Positions 53,158 to 61,062 of a DNA stretch of 64,000 nucleotides are shown here, in pieces. The stretch is from Rhodopseudomonas rhenobacensis (GTDB taxonomy: Bacteria; Pseudomonadota; Alphaproteobacteria; Rhizobiales; Xanthobacteraceae), in assembly GCF_014203125.1 (NCBI RefSeq), contig NZ_JACHIH010000005.1, positions 1-64,000 on the forward strand, read 5' to 3'. A program made the position numbers and the translations under genes. The notes beneath the pieces are model-generated. The model did not search any database. It was not told where the DNA came from and saw only the letters and a program-made list of their open reading frames with translations. Positions within the stretch are counted from its first letter, which is position 1. The number at the start of each line of letters is the position of its first letter.

Positions 53158-55128
53158 CTAAGCCGACTGCAGCGCCATCACCGGCACAACGTTGTCCGGC
53201 GCCGGCTTGATCAGCGACGCTTCTGCGATGCAGATCGCGGTGGCGTCGTGCAACGTCGCCGCGGCGAAATCCGCGTCCGCGGCGTCGCGCAGCGCTTCGA
53301 GCTGGCCGGCGTCGCCGTCGATGTTCCAGCACCCCAGCATGATCTTCACTCCGGGCATCTTGCGCCGCAGCCGTCGCACCGCGTAGCGCAGATGCGCGGA
53401 GCTGCTGCTGTCCAGATAGGACAGGCAGACCAGCGCGACCCCGGCCGGATCGAGCCGGAAGATGTTCTTGGTCGACAGCGCATCGGCGCTTTCCACCCGC
53501 GCGCCGAGCCCATGCGCGCTACACAGCTGCGCCAGCAGCGTTGCGGCCGATTCATCCAGCGCGGTGCGGCCGGCGATGCATAAGAGCGGTTGTTCGCCGC
53601 GCCAAGCCGGCGCGCGATCGGCTTCGCCCAACACCGGCAGATCCTCGTCGCGCGTCCCTTTCGCCTCCTCGACGGCGGCGATGGCTTCGGCGTCCTCGGT
53701 GGCGCCGGCGGTCGGTTCGCGGTCTTTTTGATCCGACAGATCGTTGGCCAGCTCGATGACGGCATCGCGGATCTTCAGCATCCGGGTCTGATCCAGGGCT
53801 TCGCGGTCCAGATCGATCTGCGCGAGCTTCAGGCCCTTGATGGCCACCTCGTCGAAATACGACGCCAGCGATCGCTCCTTGAGAAACTCTTCCGCCTTCT
53901 CGGTGGCCTCGGTCGGGTCGCCCGCCAGCATCCGCTGGTAGAAGATTTCCGGTGGGGACAGCGCCGGCCGGTCACCGAACATGATGTCGAGGAAGGCCAG
54001 GCTCTCGACGTGGCGGCCGAGCACGACCAGGCACACGGTGAGCGGCGTCGCCAGCACCAAGCCGATCGGCCCCCACAGCGCGGTCCAGAACGTCGCCGCG
54101 ACCACCACGGCGACCGCGGACAATCCGGTGCTGCGTCCATACAACAACGGCTCGATGACCTGGGCGATCACCGGCTCGATCACGAAGAACAGTGCGGCGG
54201 TCCACGCCAACATGCTCCAGCCCGGATCGACCGCGGCGGCGAGCGCCAGCGGAAACGCCGCGGCGATCACCGAGCCGATATACGGCACGAAGCGCAGCAC
54301 CGCCGCGAGTATGCCCCATAGGATCGCTGAGGGGATTCCGATCAGCCACAGCCCGCAGCCGATCAGCACGCCGAAGCCGGCGTTGACCAAGAGCTGATTG
54401 AGAAACAGCCGGCTGAGCCGCCCGGCGGCGTCGTCCAGCGCCGCCGTGGTGCGCTGTAGATCGTGCGAGCCCGCGAGACGGATCAGCCGGTTTCGCAGAT
54501 CCTCGCGCTGGATCAAAATGAAGATCACGAAAATCACGATGATGCCGGTGGTCGCCAGCGGCGACACCAGCGGCGCAATCAAGGAGCGGATGCTCTCCAG
54601 CGCGCCGGGATCGGGCTGCCGCACTTCGACCGGCACCGGCGCCACCGCGGGCCGCGACGGCGAAGCACCGAGTTTCGTCGCCGGGGCGGAGCGCGCGCCG
54701 TTCGGCTTGTCGAGCTCCTTGCTGAGATCCTGCAGCATGTCGGCGGCGCGCTCCAGCGTGCCGCCGCCCACGGTCGCGCCGCGCAGCGACTGGATCTTGG
54801 ACTGAATGGTGGTTTCGTAACGCGGCAATTCGTCGGCGAGGTGCGTGAGCTGGCTGGCGACCAGGCTGCCGATGCCGAAAATGATCGCGAACGCCAACAG
54901 CACCACGCCGACCACCGCGCCGCCGCGCGGCACATGCGCTCGCTGCAGCATCGCGACCGGGGGCGCCAGCACGAAGCTCAACAGGATCGCCAGCGCGACG
55001 GGTACGAAGATTTCGCGCCCCAGATACAGCGCCATGACGATGATCACCGCCAGAATCGCCAGCGCCACCGCGCCGACCAACGGCACCACGTCTTCCAGCG
55101 TCTTCGCCGTCGGCAATTTTGCGACCAT
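53158..55128 (-). CDS. AI-2E family permease (PerM-like) with C-terminal Rossmann-like domain
   Basis: A 656-residue protein, almost twice the usual family length of about 350. Residues about 1-400 form the AI-2E/PerM permease with about eight helices, e.g. 'FVPVALAILLSFVLAPPVAML', 'LLNQLLVNAGFGVLIGCGLWL'-like 'FLNQLLVNAGFGVLIGCGLWL' and 'GLVLATPLTVCLVVLGRHVESL'. A helical linker (about 400-520) leads to a domain at about 520-650 ('PLLCIAGRTALDESAATLLAQL', 'ALVCLSYLDSSSSAHLRYAVRR', 'KIMLGCWNIDG') that looks like a B12-binding-type alpha/beta fold. The transported molecule is unknown. It is convergent with kup. Confidence 0.8.
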   Translation of the reverse strand: MVAKLPTAKTLEDVVPLVGAVALAILAVIIVMALYLGREIFVPVALAILLSFVLAPPVAMLQRAHVPRGGAVVGVVLLAFAIIFGIGSLVASQLTHLADELPRYETTIQSKIQSLRGATVGGGTLERAADMLQDLSKELDKPNGARSAPATKLGASPSRPAVAPVPVEVRQPDPGALESIRSLIAPLVSPLATTGIIVIFVIFILIQREDLRNRLIRLAGSHDLQRTTAALDDAAGRLSRLFLNQLLVNAGFGVLIGCGLWLIGIPSAILWGILAAVLRFVPYIGSVIAAAFPLALAAAVDPGWSMLAWTAALFFVIEPVIAQVIEPLLYGRSTGLSAVAVVVAATFWTALWGPIGLVLATPLTVCLVVLGRHVESLAFLDIMFGDRPALSPPEIFYQRMLAGDPTEATEKAEEFLKERSLASYFDEVAIKGLKLAQIDLDREALDQTRMLKIRDAVIELANDLSDQKDREPTAGATEDAEAIAAVEEAKGTRDEDLPVLGEADRAPAWRGEQPLLCIAGRTALDESAATLLAQLCSAHGLGARVESADALSTKNIFRLDPAGVALVCLSYLDSSSSAHLRYAVRRLRRKMPGVKIMLGCWNIDGDAGQLEALRDAADADFAAATLHDATAICIAEASLIKPAPDNVVPVMALQSA

Positions 55129-55561
55129 TTTTTAGACTCGTCTCGCGTGGCCGCTCGGATCGACGGACGCCGGGCCACAGCGCGTCGGGAGCGTCGCCGG
55201 GGATCTCCCGCAGCGTCTCCTTACGTGGCTGCTGCCGCGGATCAAACGTCTCATGCAAAGCGCTCAGATGGGCTACGGCAGACAATCGAAGCTGCGGCTG
55301 ATTGTTCCCCGCGGTTGCGAAATTGCGCTGCCACAGGCGACGGGCCTCCGGGACCGCCCTAGCCTTGTGACGAACGCCGCGTCGCTGCTAAACTTGCCGA
55401 AGGCAGCCGACAAGGCCGCGGACCGACGCAAGGCGATCTTTGCGGTTGCGTCGCCGCGGGCCGACTCAATCGCCGCGCTCGTGATCGTGGCGCGAAACCT
55501 CATCCCAGACGATCGCGCCACTGTTGCCGGCGCGCCTGGCGCGCGGGCGGAAGGGATCTGC
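55129..55561. other. Divergent intergenic region before torS
   Basis: These 433 bases hold the promoters of the permease and of the hybrid kinase. The kinase frame stays open upstream to 55253, but the extra residues look non-coding (many Arg/Ala/Ser, no domain). No clear operator, terminator or small gene is seen. Confidence 0.45.
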
Positions 55562-58330
55562 GTGTTCAAGCACTCGCTGGCGAAACTGGTTCTGGTGCTG
55601 CACTGGACGTCGATCCTCGCCTTGGTCACCATCACCTCGCTGCTGGCCGCGCAGGAATGGTTCGCCTTCGTCGACGCCGACCGCATCGTGGTCTTGACCC
55701 GGGCCGACCGCGTGCTGTTCACATCGATGACCGGGATTCGTTTCGAAGTCGGCGTCGCCGGCGTCGCGGTGCTGTCGCAGGATCAGCCCGATGCGATGGT
55801 GGAGGCCTCGAACCGCAAGGTCGACGGGCTCTTCACATCGGCGATCGCCGCGATCGAAGCGAGCCAGCTCGAAAGCCGCGGCCAGTTGCTGGCGGCGGCG
55901 CGGGACGCCTATGCCGACCTCGAGCGCAGCCGGCCGTTGTTGTCGGCGATGACGGCGCAGCCGGTGGCCGCGCGTGACATGGCGACCGCCGATCCTTGGC
56001 TGATGGCGATGTACGACGTCGCCGAGCGGCTGCAGCAGGCGTCGATCGCAGTCGGCAACAGCGCCCGCATGCTCGATCCCGAGATCGCCGAGCTGGTGCA
56101 GCTGCGGCAAGCCTCCTACGTGATCCGCGAGCGCTATGGGCGGCCGTGTTCGGCGTTGCGCGCCAACGTCCAGCGCAGCCTGCCGCTCGACCGCGAGAAG
56201 CTCGCCAGCTGGCGCGAAGGCGTCGGGGAATACACCGCGCGCTGGCGCTATCTGGAATCCTATCTCAACCGGCCCGGCGCCTCGCCGCAATTGGTCGCCG
56301 ACGTCACCAACGGCCGCATCGCCACCGAGACCGTGCAGAAGCAGATGGATGACGTGCTGTATGGCCTCGACGGCTCCGGCGAGCCGGCGATGCCCGCCGC
56401 CGAATGGTCGCAGCTGTGCATCTCCGCCTATGGACCGATCCTGAAGCTCGGCAACGACGCGCTCGATCAGGCGATCGCCCACGCCGAACAGCGCAAGACC
56501 CAAGCCTCGCTGATGCTGGCGGCGATGGCGGTGGTCGTGACGGCGGGCATCCTGCTGGTCGGCTTCTGGATTCTGACGGTGCGGCGCCGGCTCTCGGCGC
56601 CGATGAAGATGCTGGTCGACACCATCGGCCGGCTGTCGCGTCGTGAATTCGCCGTGCCGGTGCCCGCCACCGGCTATCCGGACGAGATGGGGGCGATGGC
56701 CGGCGCCCTGGAAGACCTCCGCGTCGGCGCGTTGAAGGCGCAGCACCTGCAGCGGCTGTTGGAAAAAGCCCAGGAGGTCGAAATCGAGCGCGCCAACGAG
56801 GTGAGCCGCGCCAAGACCGACTTCCTCGCCACCATGAGCCACGAGATCCGCACCCCGTTGAACGGCATTCTCGGCATGGCGCAGCTGCTCGACGACAGCC
56901 CGCTGTCGGCGCAGCAGCGGCAATGGCTCGACGCGGTGGCGCAATCCGGTTCGTTGCTGCTGTCGATTCTCAACGACATTCTCGACCTCTCCAAGATCGA
57001 AGCCGGCCGCATGGAGCTGGAGTCGATCGCGTTCAGCCCCGACGAGCTGCTACACACCATCGCCGCGGCGATGACGCCGCAGGCCGCCGGAAAGGGGCTG
57101 GCGTTCCTCACCGACTATCCGGCGTTGCCGGCGCGGCTGATCGGCGATCCGGCGAAGATCAGCCAGGTGCTGCTCAACCTGGTCGGCAACGCGGTGAAGT
57201 TCACCCATTCCGGAGAGGTGGTGCTGAGCGTCAACTGGCAGCCGGACGTCGAGCATCCGGATCGCGGGCGGATGGAATTCAAGGTCACCGACACCGGCAT
57301 CGGCATTTCCAGGCAGGCGGTTCGCCACGTGTTCGACCCGTTCTCGCAAAGCGATTCCTCGATCACGCGCCGGTTCGGCGGCAGTGGTCTGGGGCTCGCG
57401 ATCTGCAAGCGCATCATCGACGCGATGGGCGGCAGGATTTCGGTGGAGAGCACGCTCGGTTGCGGCAGCGTGTTCACCGTGGCGCTGGATTTCGTGGTGG
57501 CGCCGCCTGTGCTGCAAGGCGCCGAAGCGACCGCGTTCGAGGCGATGCCGCAATTGTCGATCCTGCTCGCGGAAGACAACGAGGTGAACGCCGCGGTGGC
57601 GCGCGCGATGCTGCAGAAGATGGGCCACACCGTCGATCACGCGGCGCACGGCTTGACCGCGGCGGCGCTCGCCGGCGAGCACGACTACGACGTGGTGCTG
57701 ACCGATCTGGCGATGCCCGGGCTCGACGGCATCGGCTTGGCGAAGGTGATCCGCGCGCTGCCCCACGCCACCCGCCGCGAGGTGCCGATCATCGCGCTGA
57801 CCGCCAACGTCGCCGCCGGCCGTATCGAGCAGTGCTTCGCCGCCGGCATGACCGGCTACATCGAGAAGCCGTTCCGCCAGGAAACCTTGCGTCATGCGCT
57901 GGCCGACGCCGTCGGGGCGCTGGAGGACGAGGGGCTGCCGCACGCCACCCGCACCGGATCGCTGCTGGAGCAGCGCTGCGACGATCTCGGCGAGGAGAAG
58001 ACCAACTACATCATCGACCTGTTCGTCTCCACCGCGCCGTCGCTGATCGCCGAAGCCAACCACGCGCTGCAGTCGGGCGATGCCAAGGCATTCGGCGACG
58101 CCGCGCACCGGCTGAAAAGCGCGGCGGGCAATGTCGGGCTCAACCATCTGGCGCGACTTGCGCAACTCGCCGAGCGCGCCGCCGCGGCGAACGATCACGG
58201 CGCGATGCGGCGCTGCGCGCAGGCGATGACCGCAAAGGCGCCGGGCAAGATCGAAGCGCTGCAGCGCTCTTGGGCCAGCGTGCTCAGTGCACGGGGCCTA
58301 CGAAGCGATAGCCAAAGCCGTGCTCGGTGA
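55562..58330 (+). CDS. torS: TorS-like hybrid sensor histidine kinase
   Basis: A 922-residue hybrid kinase. It has TM1 'LVLVLHWTSILALVTITSLLAA', a large periplasmic sensor (about 35-310), TM2 'LMLAAMAVVVTAGILLVGFWIL', HAMP, the H-box 'FLATMSHEIRTPLNGILGM' (His427), an ATPase domain, a receiver with Asp715 ('VVLTDLAMPGLDG') and a C-terminal Hpt domain (His849 in 'AAHRLKSAAGNVG'). This His-Asp-His order is that of TorS. The start is GTG at 55562, preceded by AAGGG. No torT-like periplasmic protein gene is nearby. It ends 47 bases inside the convergent torR gene. Confidence 0.85.
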   Translation: MFKHSLAKLVLVLHWTSILALVTITSLLAAQEWFAFVDADRIVVLTRADRVLFTSMTGIRFEVGVAGVAVLSQDQPDAMVEASNRKVDGLFTSAIAAIEASQLESRGQLLAAARDAYADLERSRPLLSAMTAQPVAARDMATADPWLMAMYDVAERLQQASIAVGNSARMLDPEIAELVQLRQASYVIRERYGRPCSALRANVQRSLPLDREKLASWREGVGEYTARWRYLESYLNRPGASPQLVADVTNGRIATETVQKQMDDVLYGLDGSGEPAMPAAEWSQLCISAYGPILKLGNDALDQAIAHAEQRKTQASLMLAAMAVVVTAGILLVGFWILTVRRRLSAPMKMLVDTIGRLSRREFAVPVPATGYPDEMGAMAGALEDLRVGALKAQHLQRLLEKAQEVEIERANEVSRAKTDFLATMSHEIRTPLNGILGMAQLLDDSPLSAQQRQWLDAVAQSGSLLLSILNDILDLSKIEAGRMELESIAFSPDELLHTIAAAMTPQAAGKGLAFLTDYPALPARLIGDPAKISQVLLNLVGNAVKFTHSGEVVLSVNWQPDVEHPDRGRMEFKVTDTGIGISRQAVRHVFDPFSQSDSSITRRFGGSGLGLAICKRIIDAMGGRISVESTLGCGSVFTVALDFVVAPPVLQGAEATAFEAMPQLSILLAEDNEVNAAVARAMLQKMGHTVDHAAHGLTAAALAGEHDYDVVLTDLAMPGLDGIGLAKVIRALPHATRREVPIIALTANVAAGRIEQCFAAGMTGYIEKPFRQETLRHALADAVGALEDEGLPHATRTGSLLEQRCDDLGEEKTNYIIDLFVSTAPSLIAEANHALQSGDAKAFGDAAHRLKSAAGNVGLNHLARLAQLAERAAAANDHGAMRRCAQAMTAKAPGKIEALQRSWASVLSARGLRSDSQSRAR

Positions 58331-58991
58331 TAATCAGCCGCGGGTCGGCCGGGTCGGCCTCGATCTTCCGGCGCAACCGCGCGATCAGCACGTCGACGGT
58401 GCGATCGTTCGGCGCGCCGTCGCGATGGCTGCTTTCGTCCAGCAGCGCGTCGCGTGACAACACCTGGCCGGGCCGCCGCACCAGCGCCGAGAGAATCTCG
58501 AATTCGCCGCGGGTGAGCCGCACTTCCTCGCCTTGCGCGTCGGTCAGGCAGCGCCGCGACAGATCCAGCGTCCAGCCGGCGAAGTGCCGCGCCAGGTTGT
58601 TGTATTCCAGTCGATAGCTGTCCGAGGTGCGGCGGAGCAGGGTGCGCACCCGCGCCAGCAATTCGCGATGCGCGAACGGCTTGGTGACGTAATCGTCGGC
58701 GCCTAGTTCTAACCCGAGGACGCGATCGATTTCGTCGACCCGCCCGGTGACGAAGATCACCGGCAGATTGGAGCGCGACCGCAATTCGCGCAGAAAGCTC
58801 AAGCCGTCCTGGCCGGGCAGCCGGATGTCGAGCAGCAACAGGTCGACTTTCTCGTGCTCGAGCACCGCGCGCAAGCCGCGGATATCTTCCGCCATGGTGA
58901 CGCGAAAGCCCTCGCGCTCCAGATAGGCGGCGAGCGATTCACGAGCGACCGGCTCATCATCGACGACGACGAGATGTGTTTGACTGACCAT
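58284..58991 (-). CDS. torR: TorR-like response regulator, OmpR family
   Basis: A 235-residue regulator. It has a receiver with Asp55 ('VDLLLLDIRLPGQDG') and Lys in 'DYVTKPFAHRELLARVRTLLRR', and a winged helix with 'LTRGEFEILSALVRRPGQVLSR' and 'DRTVDVLIARLRRKIE'. It is convergent with torS and divergent from torC, as in dor/tor loci, so it should activate torCDA from the 134-base gap. The 3' end overlaps torS by 47 bases on the opposite strand, which could allow antisense interaction. Confidence 0.86.
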   Translation of the reverse strand: MVSQTHLVVVDDEPVARESLAAYLEREGFRVTMAEDIRGLRAVLEHEKVDLLLLDIRLPGQDGLSFLRELRSRSNLPVIFVTGRVDEIDRVLGLELGADDYVTKPFAHRELLARVRTLLRRTSDSYRLEYNNLARHFAGWTLDLSRRCLTDAQGEEVRLTRGEFEILSALVRRPGQVLSRDALLDESSHRDGAPNDRTVDVLIARLRRKIEADPADPRLIITEHGFGYRFVGPVH

Positions 58992-59024
58992 ACGTAACTT
59001 TACTTAGGGGACCGAGCGGAGGCC

Positions 59025-59034
59025 CTGTTAATAT
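59025..59034 (+). promoter_or_regulatory. Candidate TorR box
   Basis: CTGTTAATAT differs at one position from the E. coli TorR box CTGTTCATAT and lies 92-101 bases before the torC start, in the torR-torC gap. A GTTAA word repeats 19 bases further on (59046). Only one good decamer is present where E. coli has four, so support is modest. Confidence 0.35.
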
Positions 59035-59125
59035 CTCATTCGCAAGTTAACGAAAGCGCATTTACATCGCCGCCGTATCCCCTGCGCAGCCTTCCTCCTC
59101 GTGAGGGCGGCGCAGGAGAATGACA

Positions 59126-60301
59126 ATGGGTTTACGTTTTACGCGGCTAAAAAACTGGCTGAAGCGGCCGGTTGGAATGGGCACCGTGGCTCTGGTAGCC
59201 GTGATCGCCGCCGGCGGCTCGCTGGCGGGCTGGGGCGCTTTTTCGGTTCTGCTCGACAAGACCAATTCACTCGAGTTCTGCGTCTCCTGCCATTCGATGA
59301 AAGGCAATTACGAAGAATATCAGAAGTCGCCGCATTTTAAAAATGCCTCCGGCGTCCGCGCGGTGTGTTCCGACTGCCACGTGCCAAAGGCGCTCGGCCA
59401 CAAGCTGATGGCCAAGGTGATGGCGGCGAAGGATGTCTGGCACACCGTGCTCGGCACCATCGACACCCCGGAAAAATTCGAGGCCCATCGCTTGGATATG
59501 GCCAAGCGGGTGTGGGCCAAGATGGAAGCCACCGACTCGCGCGAATGTCGCAGCTGCCACTCGCAGGACGCGATGGACATCCACAAGCAGCGTCCGAAAG
59601 CGCAGACCCTGATGCAGAAGGGCCTCCAGAAGGGTGAAACCTGCATCGGCTGCCACAAGGGCATCGCCCACAAGATGCCCGACATGTCGAGCGGCTACAA
59701 ATCGCTGTTCGAAGACCTGAAATCCCAGGCGGCCGCCAAGAGCGGCAGCGCCGACACGCTGTACTCGCTGGAATCGACGCCGTTCTACGCCGAACGCCCC
59801 GACGGCGACGCCGGCAAGGGTGACGGCAACGTCTATCCGATGACCAAGGTCAAGGTGCTGGAGCGCAAGGGCGACTTCGTCAAGGTCGAGATCAGCGGCT
59901 GGGTGCAGGAAGGCGTCAAGCGCCTGATGGTGGCCGCCAAGGCGCGGCGCATCTTCGAACTCAGCATGACCGACGCGGTGGCCAACACCATGACGCTCGG
60001 CGAGGCCGAGGTCGATCCCGACACCACGCTGTCGTGGCAGACCGCCAGCATCACCGGCTGGGCGAAGACCGCGGCGTTCACCGCCGACCAGGCCGGCCTC
60101 GGTCACTACGGCGCCGAGATGGCCAGCGCCGCCTGCGGCGCCTGCCACAGCCAGCCGCAGCCCGGTCATCTGCCGGCCAATCAGTGGATCGGCGTGATCA
60201 AGGAAATGAAGGACGGCACCGCGCTCGGCACCGAAGACGTCCGCCTGCTGCAGTCCTACTTCCAGCTCCACGCCAAGGACATGCCGAACGCCGGACACTG
60301 A
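59126..60301 (+). CDS. torC: Pentaheme membrane cytochrome TorC (DorC)
   Basis: A 391-residue NapC/NirT-type quinol dehydrogenase. It has one N-terminal membrane anchor ('VALVAVIAAGGSLAGWGAF') and four CxxCH motifs in the NapC part (CVSCH 52-56, CSDCH 81-85, CRSCH 141-145, CIGCH 173-177), then an SH3-like insert ('KVKVLERKGDFVKVEISGWVQ') and a fifth heme site CGACH (337-341) in the C-terminal extension typical of TorC. It passes electrons from quinol to TorA in the periplasm. I chose the ATG at 59126, with AGGAG 7 bases upstream; an ATG at 59120 is too close to it. Confidence 0.93.
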   Translation: MGLRFTRLKNWLKRPVGMGTVALVAVIAAGGSLAGWGAFSVLLDKTNSLEFCVSCHSMKGNYEEYQKSPHFKNASGVRAVCSDCHVPKALGHKLMAKVMAAKDVWHTVLGTIDTPEKFEAHRLDMAKRVWAKMEATDSRECRSCHSQDAMDIHKQRPKAQTLMQKGLQKGETCIGCHKGIAHKMPDMSSGYKSLFEDLKSQAAAKSGSADTLYSLESTPFYAERPDGDAGKGDGNVYPMTKVKVLERKGDFVKVEISGWVQEGVKRLMVAAKARRIFELSMTDAVANTMTLGEAEVDPDTTLSWQTASITGWAKTAAFTADQAGLGHYGAEMASAACGACHSQPQPGHLPANQWIGVIKEMKDGTALGTEDVRLLQSYFQLHAKDMPNAGH

Positions 60302-60337
60302 TCCCCAGTCGTCTGGACCCAATGAGGCTCGATCATC

Positions 60338-60979
60338 ATGACTGTACTCACCACTGAATCGTTGCCCGTCACGGCTTTCGCCGAAGCGATCAACACCGTC
60401 GCCGCGCTGTTCGGCGCGCCGCTGGAGCAACCGGTCCTCGCCGAGATCCGGCTGCCGGTTGCACTCGGCCCGCTCGCACCGTTGGCGCAGATCGCGGGGT
60501 TGCGGCCAGGGATCGAGACCGCCGTCGCGGTCGCCAGCGAACGCGATGCGGCGCACACCGAAACGCTGTTCAACGTCGCGTTCTGCCGGCTGTTCATGGG
60601 CGCCGGCGGGCCGATGTCGGCGCCGCCTTATGAATCCGCCTATCAGGGCAGCGGCCGGCTCTATCAGGAGCCCGCCGGCGAAATGGCGTTGCTGCTGCGC
60701 CGGCGCGGACGAACTGCGGCCGACGACTTTCCCGAAGCCCCCGATCATCTGGTGATCGAGCTCGCTTTGCTGTCCGAGGCGCTGGAATTCGCCGCAGCCT
60801 CCGGCAACGCCGACGACATCGAGACGGTCGACGTGTTGCTGGCGCGGCTGCGCGGCTGGGTGCCGGAATTCGTCGCCGCCTGCCAGACCCACGACACCAG
60901 CGGCTTCTACGCGGCGATCGCCGGCGTGCTCGAGCTGCTGCTGAAGCTGCCGATCCCCGCAATGGCGCGCGCGGCCTGA
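60338..60979 (+). CDS. torD: TorA-specific chaperone TorD
   Basis: A 213-residue all-helical protein of the TorD/DmsD/NarJ family. Family motifs are visible as 'PPYESAYQGSGRLYQEPAGEM' and 'EAPDHLVIELALLSEALEF', the E-P-D-H/Y signature. It binds the Tat leader and immature TorA until the molybdenum cofactor is inserted. It lies between torC (37-base gap) and torA (about 80 bases), giving the order C-D-A of the Rhodobacter dor operon; E. coli has C-A-D. Confidence 0.88.
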   Translation: MTVLTTESLPVTAFAEAINTVAALFGAPLEQPVLAEIRLPVALGPLAPLAQIAGLRPGIETAVAVASERDAAHTETLFNVAFCRLFMGAGGPMSAPPYESAYQGSGRLYQEPAGEMALLLRRRGRTAADDFPEAPDHLVIELALLSEALEFAAASGNADDIETVDVLLARLRGWVPEFVAACQTHDTSGFYAAIAGVLELLLKLPIPAMARAA

Positions 60980-61062
60980 CCGCGCGGCTCAACGCATTCG
61001 AACGATGTGGAGATGGACGCTCGCTTGAGCCCGCCATGCTCCAGAACCTGAAGGAGAAGAAG

